DNA from: Eublepharis macularius
Lineage: Eukaryota; Chordata; Lepidosauria; Squamata; Eublepharidae
NCBI RefSeq assembly: GCF_028583425.1
Contig: NC_072801.1
Coordinates: 21,658,001-21,722,000, forward strand
DNA length: 64,000 bases
Direction of reading: 5' to 3'
Shown here: piece after piece, positions 10,341-20,634 of the stretch
Position numbering within the stretch: position 1 is the first letter of the stretch
Layout: each line of letters begins with the position of its first letter
Made by a program: the position numbers and the translations under genes
Notes under the pieces: model-generated
The model's database searches: none
The model's input: only the letters and a program-made list of their open reading frames with translations
Told to the model about the DNA's origin: nothing

Positions 10341-10957
10341 GGTGCCAACTCTGTGAACAGAAATTTCTGGAGATTTGGGGAGTGGATCCTGGGGAGAGAT
10401 CTCAGAAGAGTATAATGCAGAGAGTAAACCTTCCAAAGCAGGGGACCTGACCTTGAGGAAGTGACATCATTGCTCAGGGCCTTGTGCTGCCTCTCTGCAG
10501 TGGGCTGATTTTGGCTCGTTTGAGGCCAAATCGGGCTCATTTGAGACCTACATTGGTCTGCTGTGATGCACAGCAGCTCTCCACGGCCCTCCTGGCAGCG
10601 CTCCCAAAGTCCACACCACAGGAGCACTGCTGGAGCAGCATGACAGCCCCTAGAGTGCTCCCATGCATTGCAGCAGGCTGATTTAGGCCCCAAACAGGCA
10701 CAATTCGGTTCCAAATGGGCTGAAATTAGCCTGCTGTGGAGCATGGGAGTGCTGCCAGGAGGGCCCCTGCATTTCACATTGGGCCAATTTAGCCCCCAAA
10801 TGGGCCCTATTCAGCCTGTTTGGGGCCCAAATTGTCCCACGGCGGTGCCTGGGAGGCACATTCCCCCACCTTTCTCCCCGCTGGCCAAGTGGGGCAGGAG
10901 GTGGAGGATGGGAGTGGGGGGATCCCCTGCCCCCAGCGGGGGACTGGCAACCCTAAT
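10341..10957. mobile_element. hAT fragments: ~215-bp family joined to GC-rich family
   Basis: 10341-10440 (GTGCCAACTCTGTGAACAG, TTCTGGAGATTTGGGG, CTTCCAAAGCA) is the left part of a ~215-bp MITE. From 10447 the sequence changes to the GC-rich family (GAAGTGACATCATTGC, repeated GGCTGATTTTGGCTC and GGCCCCAAA units) and ends GGGGGACTGGCAACCCTA at about 10956. The inner 'GCCCAAAT / ATTTGGGC' motif is amplified several times. Confidence 0.7.
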
Positions 10958-11134
10958 TCTGACTGGAAAGAAGCAATAACCTGTGAAAAGCTAACTATAA
11001 ATGCACAGCATGCCTCAAATTATAAAACAATTTTTATAGCAAAATACTTTATATCAAAATTCATTAATAAAGTGCATATATGACAATTTTGAAAGTGCTC
11101 CAATGTCTGTGTGGAACATGAGTAGGCTCCATTT

Positions 11135-11327
11135 GCCAAAATCAGCACTCTGTGTGTTTGAATCCCACCACTGCCATGAGCTTAGCAGGTAGCCTTGGGT
11201 AAGCCACTCCCCTCGGCCCCAGCTGCCCGGTGAAGATAATAACACTGACTTTGTACTCTGCTCTGAGTTGGGCACTCATCCATCTAGAAGAGTGGTATAT
11301 AAAAGCAGTTGTTGTTGTTGTTGTTAG
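11135..11327 (+). mobile_element. CORE-SINE with (TTG)n tail
   Basis: TGTTTGAATCCCACCACTGCC (B-box-like), AGCCTTGGGTAAGCCACTCC, AAGATAATAACACTGAC, GAGTGGTATATAAAAGC and GTTGTTGTTGTTGTT follow the order of the SINE at 28338. The 5' end is eroded. Confidence 0.7.
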
Positions 11328-11358
11328 CTGGAAAGCAGAACTAATTTCAACAAACACT

Positions 11359-11522
11359 GGCCATTTTCACACTGCTTACCGGCCACGGAACATTGCACCA
11401 AGCTCCCGGAACAACAGCATCTTCCTGGTGTGATTTCACATGAGAACTCGCACCGGGAAGAAGCTGTTGTTCCGGGAGCTTGGTGCAATGTTCTGTGGCC
11501 GGTAAGCAGTGTGAAAATGGCC
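11359..11522. mobile_element. 164-bp hairpin MITE with ACT duplication
   Basis: GGCCATTTTCACACTGCTTACC and its full complement form the ends, and the arms continue inward for about 70 bases with few mismatches. ACT is duplicated at 11356-11358 and 11523-11525. Confidence 0.85.
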
Positions 11523-11574
11523 ACTGTATTATATATGATCCTTTACAGACTTGGAGGGTGAATGTTATCAGAGG

Positions 11575-11990
11575 TGCAGGACTTGAGTGGCACCAGAGAG
11601 ACCCACAAGATTTTCAGGGTATAAGCTTTCAAGAGCCAAAGCTCCCTTCTTTGGATACAAGGCTGAACTGAAGTATCTGAAGAAGGGAGCTCTGACTCTC
11701 AAAAGCTTATACCCTGAAAATCTTGTTGGTCTCTAAAGTGCCACTGGACTCTAATCCTGCTGGTCTGCAGCAGATCAACACAGCTACCCACCTGAAACTA
11801 TGATTAGAGGTAGATCAAGATGGGTAGTCCTGTTAGTCTGTCTGTAGCAGTGGAAAAGAGCAAGAGTCCAGTAATTCCAGGAGATTTTCAAGCCCCACAT
11901 CTCTGAGCTGTGACTTGCGAAAGCTCCTACCCTACCCCAAATTTTATTAGTCTTATAGGTGCTACTGGACTCTTGCTCTTTTCCACTATT
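11575..11990. mobile_element. Penelope-like fragments, one palindromic
   Basis: Arms ACCCACAAGATTTTCAGGGTATAAGC (near 11590) and its complement near 11703-11730 form an inverted pair around a short spacer. The right arm reads CTGAAGAAGGGAGCTCTGAC, CTCAAAAGCTTATACC, a hammerhead-like core whose GAAA is AAAA. At 11830-11980 follows a second fragment with GCGAAAGCTCC and GTGCTACTGGACTCTTGC. No coding part remains. Confidence 0.65.
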
Positions 11991-12651
11991 ATCAGAGATG
12001 TTATTTTCACTGCACACAGTACGTGGCTTTCCAGTTCATTAAACTCCTATTTTTACTGCTCAGTGCAGCCCCGCTGATCTGGAATGAGGCATGATTGGAA
12101 TTATTTTAATTGCTCTGACCTCATTAAGCCCAGTCCTCTCAGAAATACCCGCAAAATGAATCAAGTAAAGGCCCTTTGCTGTAACTCCCTGTAAGACCCA
12201 CACTTCCTGTGACAGCAGGCCCACATCTTCAAAAGCTGGTTGGCCCCAGGCATGTCTGAAGTGGGCAACAATGGGACAATTCAGAGCAGCATTTCAGAAT
12301 TTTCCGTGTTGCTAGGAAGGTACTCCACTTCCTAATTTTATTTAAAAAGCATTTAAAACATTTCTACATGCCTTTCCACCCTGTTATGGCTCGGAAAGGG
12401 AGGAAAGTGGTGTTCCTTGCTGGTAACTCCCTTAGACCAAGGTTTCCCTGGAAAACATCCTGGGAATTCATTGCCACCACTCAGGTATCTCTTGAGAACA
12501 TCTAGAATGACTGGCTGAGAAGGTACTACTGTTCCAACTCAGTCCTAGCAAAATAACAATGTAATAGGTTGGAGTCCCTGGAAAATACCTGTATAGCAAA
12601 CGATGCATCGCCCAAGCAGTCTGGCATGTGGGGAAGAGATTCAGAGAAATA
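11991..12651. other. No recognised feature
   Basis: About 660 bases without a repeat boundary or exon that I can support. Confidence 0.4.
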
Positions 12652-12659
12652 ACCCAGAG

Positions 12660-12995
12660 CAGGGCTTTTTTTCAGCTGGAATGCACTGGAACGGAGTTCT
12701 GGAACCTCTTGAAAATGGTCACATGGCTGGTGGCCCCGCCCCCTGATCTCCATTCAGAGGGGAGTTTTGATTGCCCTCTGTGCCATGTGACCATTTTCGC
12801 TGAGGGTGATTTAAACTTTTAAAAGCTCCCCCCCTTGTTCCAGCTGACCCAAAGTGACATCACTGGCCCTGGGAACATGCGTGCCCTTTGCACGTGCACA
12901 TGTGGTACCAGGGGCACCACCTCCCACCAAGAGTTGCCTCCTGTGCTGGCAACCCACAGAGTTCCACCACCTCTTTTCCCAGAAAAAAAGTCCTG
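12660..12995. mobile_element. 336-bp hAT MITE, CAGGGCTTTTTTTC family
   Basis: Ends CAGGGCTTTTTTTCAGCTGG and CCCAGAAAAAAAGTCCTG. ACCCAGAG is exactly duplicated at 12652-12659 and 12996-13003. The right half keeps a segment with GGGAACATGCGTGCCC missing from the 240-bp copy at 7384. Confidence 0.93.
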
Positions 12996-13003
12996 ACCCA
13001 GAG

Positions 13004-14071
13004 AAATGTATTGTACTAAGGAAGCCAAAAAATGTCTTTATAGAAAGAAGGTTTATTATAGAAAAAAGAGGAAATGATGGGTGCATTCAAAAGGGGAGTG
13101 GGATGAGACAAAATACAAAACACAGAAAAGAGCACACCATCACACAGCACAGAGTCTCTCAAATAAAAACAATAATGTTGAGCTAACTCAGCTAAGTACA
13201 CCTTAGCTAAGGTGGAGTAGGTTCCTCAGAGCATGTACAGAATTCCATGCAGTACCACAATAATGGAGGAGTCCTTAACCCCTGGCCTGCTGGTCTTGGG
13301 TGCTCCAGTGTCACACTGTTCCAAAACATGGACAAAGAGCTCCCAGATATTCACGGGCAATGGAGTCTGCTCTAAGCCAGCCTCCTTGGAGAGACTAATT
13401 TGCAGATCTAAGCAAACCCAAGCAAAGCTCCATCTCTGAGGTCAGAGGCTATTGCTGCCGATCAGAGAATTATTTCAGGATGGTCTTGCCATTTTAATGG
13501 CTTTGCACTTCCATAACAAAAAGGGAATCTGGCCCAAACTGGTTGCCCTTTTTCAAAAAAGGATTAAGTTTGCCTGTTAGCCCTAGTGTGGAGTGGAGAA
13601 TAAAGCCCGAGGGGTCCAAGAACCCAGATCCTCTAGGTGGCACTCTTGAGCCATATTGGATCTTGGGGTTCGGTCACACACCCAATGTAGGGTGACCAAG
13701 ATGCTGAACGTTCCAAACATTTGGAGCGTCCTAAACATTTTGAACATCCCAAACATTAAAAAGCATTTAAAACACAAAAATATGTAATATATTTAGAACA
13801 CATAAAATGTATAAATGCGCAAAACACACACTAATAGGGAGAAGGACTAATAAGAGTTAGTGAAGGAACAGCAAACGTAGTTCATGCCATCCCTCCCAGC
13901 AATATGTCCCCAGATGCTCACATGGGGCATCACTGCTCTGCCTCTGAGCTGTGAGTAAATAAATGGGACTTTGGTGAATAGATGGTCTGTGCAAAGAGGG
14001 TGCTTTGTGCACACACATACACAAGCAAACAGCTAAGTAGGAGGACCAGAAAGATAACTCTTGTGTTACTA
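13004..14071. other. No recognised feature
   Basis: About 1.07 kb. A local GAACATT/AACATTT repetition (13700-13770) and AT-rich DNA are present. There is no exon or known repeat that I can support. Confidence 0.4.
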
Positions 14072-14570
14072 TGGATCCAGAGGAGTTTGCCGTGTTAGTC
14101 TGTAGTAGCAAAAATAGAAAAGAGTCCAGTAGCACCTTTAAGACTAACCAACTTTACTGTAGCATAAGCTTTCGAGAATCACAGTTCTCATCGTCAGATG
14201 CATGGAGGGTAAGAAGAAACTGGTCAGATATATAGGTGGAGAGGGGAGGGGGGAGTAGATGCAATCAGTAGCTTCTGATAATGGGATCAGTTTGCTTCTT
14301 ATAATGAAATCAGTTACTTCTGATAATGAGATAACCAGTCATAGTCTCTATTCAATCCCAGCCTGACTGAGTCAAATTTACATATCAATTCCAATTCAGC
14401 AGCTTCCCGTTGGATTCTGTTTTTGAAAGGTTTCTGTTGAACTACAGTGACCTTTAAGTCCTTGATGGAATGTCCACTCCTGATAGATTGACATGTTCTC
14501 CCACTGGTTTCTGGATGTTGCCATTTTGTTACTGGAACCCTGATGGCCACAAGACTCTTCTTTGCCACAC
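14072..14570 (-). mobile_element. Penelope-like retroelement 3' remnant with GIY-YIG C-terminus
   Basis: Penelope-like elements encode a telomerase-type reverse transcriptase fused to a GIY-YIG endonuclease. The minus strand at 14314-14568 reads GHSIKDLKVTVVQQKPFKN, then REAAELELICKFDSVRLGLN and DYDWLSHYQK, which I recognise as the C-terminal end of that endonuclease domain in vertebrate Penelope elements. Downstream of it on the same strand come the 3' UTR and the terminal segment with a hammerhead motif (14160-14197), ending TAAAGGTGCTACTGGACTC. It is 5'-truncated; the catalytic GIY and the polymerase are absent. Confidence 0.75.
14160..14197 (-). ncRNA. Minimal hammerhead ribozyme motif of a Penelope-like element
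   Basis: On the minus strand CTGACGA is followed by a perfect 5-bp helix II (GAGAA / TTCTC, loop CTGTGA), then GAAA, a two-pair helix III (GC-TTAT-GC) and TA. All core positions of the CUGANGA...GAAA...UH hammerhead are present. Published work describes minimal hammerheads in metazoan Penelope elements that are thought to act as dimers. Activity is not implied. Confidence 0.7.
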
Positions 14571-14666
14571 TGGGAATGGAAAGAGGTGGAACTTTGCCTA
14601 AAACAAGGCAGTGTGATTAGGATTTCTGTGGGAGTCTGTCTTATAGAGGTTTGAATGACACACTAT

Positions 14667-14868
14667 GAGCCAAGCTACAAGTGACGCCTGCCACAGGTTG
14701 GACACTTGTCAGCTTCCCTCAAGTTTTGATGGGAAATGTAGGCATCCTGGTCTTGCAGCTGTAATGGAGAGCCAAGCTGTAAAACCAGGACGCCTACATT
14801 TCCCATCAAAACTTGAGGTAAGCTGGTAAGTGTCCAACCTGTGTAAGGTGTCACTTGTAGCTTGGCTT
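14667..14868. mobile_element. 202-bp MITE with TAT duplication (GGGCCAAGCTACAAGTGAC family)
   Basis: GAGCCAAGCTACAAGTGAC and GTCACTTGTAGCTTGGCTT are the inverted ends; TAT flanks both (14664-14666, 14869-14871). The interior hairpin carries GGGAAATGTAGGC and its complement. Confidence 0.82.
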
Positions 14869-14871
14869 TAT

Positions 14872-15240
14872 GTTCATCTCTCCACTCAGCCACAAAGCTC
14901 ACCGGGTGACCTTGTGCCTGACACTTTCTCCCCATGCATAAATGTGCCACACAGAGTGCATATGAGGATAAAACGAGATCCTTTGTGTGGACACTACTCT
15001 CTCCTTGTGAAACTGGTGGAGCAAAATGGAAATGGCAAGGCTACCTGGTGGGCTTTGGAATGTCAACATCCAGTCTTAACACCATCAGGATTTATGGCCG
15101 CTATAATAGCCAGGCTACTCTGGCCTGGAGCTGAGGACTCTTTCTTTGGCCACACTTGATCCAATGACTTCCTTTCCCAAAGCTCTGCAAAAAGGAATGA
15201 TGGGATCCTATCTGACAGCCATTTATGACAAAACTCTTAA
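14872..15240. other. No recognised feature
   Basis: Open frames on the plus strand here (such as 14830-15159) begin inside the MITE and have no recognisable protein similarity. Confidence 0.4.
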
Positions 15241-16140
15241 GGGGCCCTTGCACAAGTTGAAATGAATCAGACCCGAGCCGAGCCTCGGCTGTGTTGTGGT
15301 GGATTATGCCCTAAATCATTTAATATCTCTGTACTGAAAATGAGGTGCAAAAATAGTGGGATCTCTTCGATGCTCATGGCCCATAACATCTGTTTTATTA
15401 AAACGGATTGAAAGTGCTTTCAGCTGTTAAGAAAACAAGCTTCTAAATGCGTGAGGGAAACGATCACTTCTTTAATGCGGTGTTATGAAATTCCTGGGGA
15501 GGGGGGCAGGAGAGGTTGAGAGAGAATTATGATGCCACTATATTGCCATCTATGTGGGTGTGAATGAATGGGAGTATAAATCTGAGCAGGCTCATAAAAT
15601 GCTCGATTTAATATCTGTTCATGAAATTAGCATTGTCATTTTTTGCTGGATAGCATTATTTTTGGGGGGGTTTGTACTTTGAAACGAATATTTCCTTGGG
15701 CTGAATTTTGTTTTGATTTGTCAGGGCCATTAATTAAGCACCACCTAACAGAAGGCTTGCAGGAGTCAAGTGAATTACTACCCTGTCATTTTAGTTCAAA
15801 TGAAAATCACTCTGTATTCTAGACTCGGCCGTAGATTCTTGGAACTCTCAGAATGGGCTTGTTTGTCACTGCCTTTTATTAGCTGTTCGCCAGTTTCAGT
15901 ATATTACAGGTGCTGGTAGCGGAAAGGAAAAGGATCTTTCTCATTACTGAAAGAATATTAATGGACCTAAGTGTGAAGAGAAACGTTAATAGTTAAAGCG
16001 TGATGGAGGAGGCTTCAGAGTTTGAGTCCTGTTCTCCAAGTAAACATAATTTATTTTCAGTTATGGGGCGAGCTCGGGAAAAAAGAAAGTCCCATGTGTT
16101 TTCAGCATGGTTCAGTCTGAACTAAGATAAAATTGCCCTG
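15240..16140. promoter_or_regulatory. Candidate conserved non-coding region (repeat-free)
   Basis: About 900 bases without any repeat that I recognise, in a window otherwise filled with them. It contains several TAATTA/ATTTAAT-type homeodomain core sites (for example CCATTAATTAAGCACC near 15728) and GATTTAATATCTGTTCATG. No coding potential is visible. Regulatory function is inference. Confidence 0.35.
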
Positions 16141-16345
16141 TAAAGGCTGCCTATTGGCAAGTGTCTATGTGCCAACATGCGTTCCCCCCGATCCCCAGGG
16201 TAACAGTGGAACAATTCTTCAAAATGTGAATTTTTAAGAGTATGCCTGGGTGCAGAGAGGGAACTGGAAAACATGGATGTTCACCTCTTTTTGAACAAAA
16301 GCCAGGAAAGCTAGGTTGGTTGCAAACCTTGTCAACTCTTTCAAA

Positions 16346-16560
16346 GATCCAGAGGAGTTAGCCGTGTTAGTCTGTAGCAGCAAAATAGTAAAGAGTCCGG
16401 TAGCGCCTTAAAGACTAACCAACTTTATTGTGGCATAAGCTTTTGAGAGCCGCAGCTCTCTTCATCAGATGCATGACAAAGATGCATCTGACAAAGAGTG
16501 CTCTGGCTCTCGAAAGCTTATGCTACAATAAAGTTGGTTATTCTTAAAGGGGCTATTGGA
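16346..16560. mobile_element. Two opposed Penelope-like ends
   Basis: ATCCAGAGGAGTTAGCCGTG ... GTAGCGCCTTAAAGACTAACC ... GCATAAGCTTTTGAGAGCC (minus-orientation end) meets a plus-orientation end, GATGCATCTGACAAAGAGTG ... CTCGAAAGCTTATGCTACA. Each hammerhead is damaged at one core site: GAAA is AAAA in the first, CUGANGA is CUGACAA in the second. Confidence 0.7.
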
Positions 16561-16615
16561 CGCAAACATTTCAAAATGTCTCTTAACTACTATAATACTT
16601 AACTTAAAATAGTAT

Positions 16616-17130
16616 GGCTGTTTCCACACATCCTTATAGGGACAGCTCACTCATAGACCGCTGGTGGCTTTTCCCCACGATTCCAGATGTCTCCATTTAC
16701 AAAATGGTTGCAGGCTGCTTGGTTTCCGGTTTTTTGGCGCCTTTTCTGGGACCACATTGTCCCTGGGTCTTTTCTTTTGCCATGGGCTGATGGAATGCTT
16801 ATTCTGTGTTCTCGGGCATGTGAATGGTTAAAGCACTCTGAGGAATCGTCCGATCACAGCCCAGCTCCTCCCCCAAAGCTCTTAGCATGCAATTGCGCAT
16901 GTGCAGAGCAAAAAAAAAAACATTTGAAAGGGAGGCAGGTGACAATGACAAAAGTGCCTGACCTCCCCTCCCAAACTGTTTAAGAACTATGGAGGTTGTC
17001 CCACAACCTGAAAGTGCAAGGTAAGTGTTTTTGTGGAGTGTGTGTGGAGGCTGAGTTTTTGGAGCAACTCAGCAAAACCTGCACAAAAAGCAGGCAAAGG
17101 GCGGGAATGACGAGCTGTGTGGAAAGAGCC
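16616..17130. mobile_element. 515-bp non-autonomous transposon with TAT duplication
   Basis: GGCTGTTTCCACAC and the inverted GTGTGGAAAGAGCC are the ends, with TAT at 16613-16615 and 17131-17133. The frame at 16687-16983 (98 codons) has no recognised homology. Confidence 0.75.
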
Positions 17131-17133
17131 TAT

Positions 17134-17990
17134 AGGAGAGTTTTCACATTTACAAATTTGAAACAAGAAAAGATGTAACTGGTTAGGTCATAAGAAAGAT
17201 TTCAAAAATCTGACCTATGAGATACTTGTCTAGACTATTCGCACAGTTACTTCTCGGGAGCATCATTTTAAGCCCAAGTGATATATTATACCTGACAAGG
17301 CTAATGTTAGTCATCTACAAAGGGCTGGAACCAGGTGGGATCACCCACTAGGACAATCCCTCAGGGTGCATACTGAGGAATGCATTTTATTCAGATGGGT
17401 CATCCATGTGGCCTGCTCAAAAGCAGAGAGTAAGTCTTCCCGTTGTCTTGTACAGTTCTGGGCACCCCATCTCCAAGATAATATCATTCACCTGGGAAAA
17501 GCACAGAAAAGAGCATCAAAGATGATTTTAAAAACACCACCACCTCTATGGTGGTGGAGAGAGCTGTCAAGTCGTGGCTGACTTATTGCGACCCCTGATT
17601 GGATTTTCATGGCAAGATACTAACAGGTGGTTTGCCATTGCCTGCCTCTGCAACCCTGGTCTTTGTTGGAGGTCTCTTATCCAATTACTAACCAATTACT
17701 AGCTACCCAGATCTGATGAGATCAGGCTCGCCTGGGCTATCCAGGTCAGGGCCCCTGTCCATTATACTATTACGTGTGACATGGAGAAAGCAGAACAGAA
17801 AGAACTTTTTCTCCTTCTCCCATAATGCTGGAACATATGAAACTGACTGCTACAATACGTGGTGATGACTGTAGGTTTGATGGTTTTAATAGGTGACTAG
17901 ACACGTTCATGGAGGACAGGTTTTTCTAAGACTGTTAGCAATGACGGCTAAATGGAACCTCCGTGTTCAGACAAAACAGCACAGAATTCC
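17134..17990 (+). mobile_element. LINE 3' fragment split by a 5S-SINE
   Basis: 17430-17535 reads RCLVQFWAPHLQDNIIHLGK and KAQKRASKMI, a reverse-transcriptase C-terminal segment of CR1-like LINEs. After the 5S-SINE at about 17546-17770 the same element resumes (TTTTTCTCCTTCTCCCATAATGCTGG, GGCTAAATGGAACCTCCGTG). Frames are broken. The 5' part (17134-17420) is not assignable in detail. Confidence 0.65.
17546..17770 (-). mobile_element. 5S-rRNA-derived SINE inserted in a LINE
   Basis: Minus-strand 5S-like head (GGATAGCCCAGGCGAGCCTGATC) and tail (GCAAACCACCTGTTAGTATC). This copy is uninterrupted at the point where the copy at 632 carries a MITE, so it serves as an empty-site reference. Confidence 0.75.
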
Positions 17991-18097
17991 AGTTGCTGGG
18001 GGTGGGAAATGAAAAAAAGTCCGCACCCTTTTCTCAGAAATTGCAGTGGCTTATTTAAAAAAAAAACTTTCAAGTTATTTGGTTTCTGAGTCACCAA

Positions 18098-18502
18098 GAG
18101 CCAAAACACACGAGAAGAAATACCTAGATTTAGCACATGTTCTCTTACCTCAAGGTTTGCCGGGATCGGAAGCGTCCTGGAAGCTTAGTTTAGCATTTAC
18201 AGAGCCGCAGGAAGGGAAATACAGGCACCTGTATTTTCCTTCCCCTTCCTGCTGCTCTGTAAATGCTAAACTTTAAGCTGCCAAGACACCTACACTTCCC
18301 AACAAACCTCGAGGTAAGAGAACAAGTTTAGCATTTACAGAGCAGCAGGAAGGGGAAGGGAAATACAGGCGCCTGTATTTCCCTTCCTGCTGCTCTGTAA
18401 ATGCTAAACTTTAAGCTTCCAGGACGCCTACAGATCCCGGCAAACCTTGAGGTAAGAGAACACATGCTGAATCCGGGTATTTCTTCTCGTGTGTTTTGGC
18501 TC
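18098..18502. mobile_element. 405-bp fold-back element with nested hairpins
   Basis: Outer ends GAGCCAAAACACACGAGAAG and CTTCTCGTGTGTTTTGGCTC are perfect complements, flanked by CAA and CTA. Inside, a hairpin unit (GTTTAGCATTTACAGAGC ... GCTCTGTAAATGCTAAAC) occurs twice, at about 18187-18270 and 18325-18410. No coding frame is supported. Confidence 0.8.
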
Positions 18503-18863
18503 CTAGTGGTGTTCTTCCTACCTTTGTTGAACATAAACCCTTCTCTCACAGACAAACCTGGGAACGGCACTATAAAATAGTTTCTCCTCTTGAGCTGGAT
18601 ACCTTCAGAGGCCTTCATAAACATTAACTAATTAGCTCCAGAAGTAGAGACTGGCTCATTCAGAACCAGCACATGTCCTCTTGTAGGGGACAGTCTCTGG
18701 AGCTCAGGGCTGTGTGATTTGGGGTGATCCAAAGTTTTTTTCTGCTGCAGCTGCCGCCCCTTTCTTCTTATTGAATTGTTCTGGGGGCACCCTATTTTGA
18801 AGCTGTTAACTCAAGATCTGGGTTTTGTAGGATGACCCAGTATAGGTCCACTTAGAGGGCTGG

Positions 18864-19097
18864 GGGCCAAGCTACAAGTGACAAATGACACAGGTTGGAC
18901 ACTTGCCAGCTTCCCTCAAGTTTTGATGGGAAATGTAGGCATCCTGGTCTTGCAGCTTGGCTCTCCGACTGCTGTCCAATGGACTTTTCAACTGTCGCTT
19001 GTCCAACATTCCGCCAAGCTGCCTACATTTCCCATCAAAACTTGAGGGAAGCTGGCAAGTGTCCAACCTGTGTCATTTGTCACTTGTAGTTTGGCCC
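18864..19097. mobile_element. 234-bp MITE, GGGCCAAGCTACAAGTGAC family
   Basis: Ends GGGCCAAGCTACAAGTGAC and GTCACTTGTAGTTTGGCCC. Flanks TGG/TGA are near-matching 3-mers. The central 'CAGTTGAAAAGTCCATTGG' segment is in the opposite direction to that in the copy at 20635. Confidence 0.82.
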
Positions 19098-19314
19098 TGA
19101 GTCTGCTAAATATGGAGGTGTATAATATGTGCCCCTGCAAACTTCATTTTGGGGTTCAGAGCTTTTCAGTTTCCCCACAATATTTTTCTTTGCCTTTGCG
19201 AATAAGGAACTAGAAACTGCGAATAAGGAACTGGGAACTGGGAACCAACTTCAGCTTCGTTTATTCATGGAAGGTTTAATGACTAACATTATTCTCTAGC
19301 CTTTTTGACTCACT

Positions 19315-19700
19315 TTGGCTCATTCCATTATGATAATTAAAACAGCTTTATTTGCACACTATAAGAAGCCATCTGGTAAGACAAGGCCAACAGTAAAGTT
19401 TGCTCATGAAACTTGCTATACAAACTCGTCTCAGCACAACTGCCTTAATACCAGGCATTTGAGCAACGTGAATGAAGCTGGAATGGACTCAGTCCCAATG
19501 AGGACGCATTAGTAAAGATTTTTTAATTATATTTGGTGAGCTGTGACAAATTTCATGCTTAGAGGCAAATGAAATTTAATTTGTAGCGGTTTGCAGGGAC
19601 TGTTGACTGAATTCGTGAGAACGTTTGACTTCCGCTGGAGATTGCCAGGTGATTCTATTAAGGAATTCTGGGTTTTATCATTGTTATTTTCACGAGGTTG
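19315..19700. promoter_or_regulatory. Candidate conserved non-coding region (repeat-free)
   Basis: About 385 bases without recognisable repeat sequence. It has AT-rich motifs such as AATGAAATTTAATTTGTAG (19569-19587). Regulatory function is inference from the lack of repeats only. Confidence 0.3.
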
Positions 19701-19770
19701 ACACAGGTAAGGAATATCAGCTAGAACAGCTTCTCACCTTACTCTCAGATATTTACTGTTGTTAAGAGAC

Positions 19771-20016
19771 TCAGTGGGGTGTAGTGGTTAGAGGGTCAGA
19801 CTAGGATCTGGGAGAATCAGCTTTGAATCCCTGCCCTGCCATGGAAGCCTGGTGGGTGAACTTAGGCCAGTCACACAACTCTTCAGCCTAATCTACCTTG
19901 CAGGACTGTTGTAGTGAGGATAAAATGGAGGAGAGGAGAATCATGCAAGCCACCTTGGGTTCCCTTTGGGGAGAAAGATGGGGTACAAATGAAGTAAATA
20001 AATAAAATAAATAAGA
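19771..20016 (+). mobile_element. CORE-SINE, near full length
   Basis: The tRNA-like head has GGTGTAGTGGTTAGAGGGTC (A-box region) and TTTGAATCCCTGCCCTGCC (B-box region). A CORE-type middle follows (AACTTAGGCCAGTCAC), then GAGGATAAAATGGAGGAGAG and a GAAGTAAATAAATAAA tail. Pol III-type SINE, dispersed by LINE machinery. Confidence 0.88.
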
Positions 20017-20059
20017 GAGATCCACTTGCCCGCACTGAGATTTAATGTCTAGAGAACCT

Positions 20060-20425
20060 GGTGAGGGGATAAGTCCTGAAAACTGCTCTGTTGGGTGGGT
20101 CTGTGGAAGTAGGGGGCTGGAGGAAGTAGTGGGATGGATGGGGGCCAATAAACTGAAGCTCAATCCAGACAAGATTGAAATACTGGTGGTCAATGACCAA
20201 GCCACTTGAGGACTGAGGAGTTTACCTGCCATGGAATGGGTTGTGCTTACAGTTGTTGCTGCATCTTGGCCTGTGTTTGGAGACTCAACGCTCCTCTGTG
20301 GCACATAGTGCGTTTAATCATCTTTGTCTGATGTGCTAGCTGCAGTTTTCCTCTAAAAGCATGATCTAGCTCTGACTGCATCCAGGTTAGACTACTGTAA
20401 TAGGTGTTTCCTGTAGAAAAGTCTG
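20060..20425 (+). mobile_element. CR1/L2-type LINE fragment
   Basis: GGGGGCCAATAAACTGAAGCTCAATCCAGACAAG reads as 'ANKLKLNPDKIEILVV', the segment just after the YADD motif in CR1/L2 reverse transcriptases. Later sequence near 20300-20400 aligns with the 'VTHALVTSRLDYCN' region in decayed form. Confidence 0.65.
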
Positions 20426-20625
20426 GAAACTTCAATATATGGGGGCCAGGCTATTTTGGGGGACTAGATACAGCAGGGGGTGCTGGGACGCTGCCTGTGG
20501 ACATCATGGCACCAGCTGACATCTTTCCTGGTGCCTGCCAAGTATTTGTAGAAAGTGGGTGGGGCTTTTTCAGGTCATCTGATTGGCCACTAAAGATCTG
20601 ATTTGCTGTGCTGAGAGAGCCTAAG
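20426..20625 (+). repeat. ~190-bp repeat, second copy inverted at 50117
   Basis: CATCATGGCACCAGCTGACATC, GTGCCTGCCAAGTATTTGTAG, AAAGTGGGTGGGG and CTGATTGGCCACTAAAGATC are repeated in reverse complement at 50117-50290. Class unknown. Confidence 0.6.
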
Positions 20626-20634
20626 GGCCAAACT

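Noticed and set aside
10232-10777. 181-codon minus-strand open frame
   Set aside because: It crosses the junction of two hAT fragments and consists of GC-rich repeat units without protein character.
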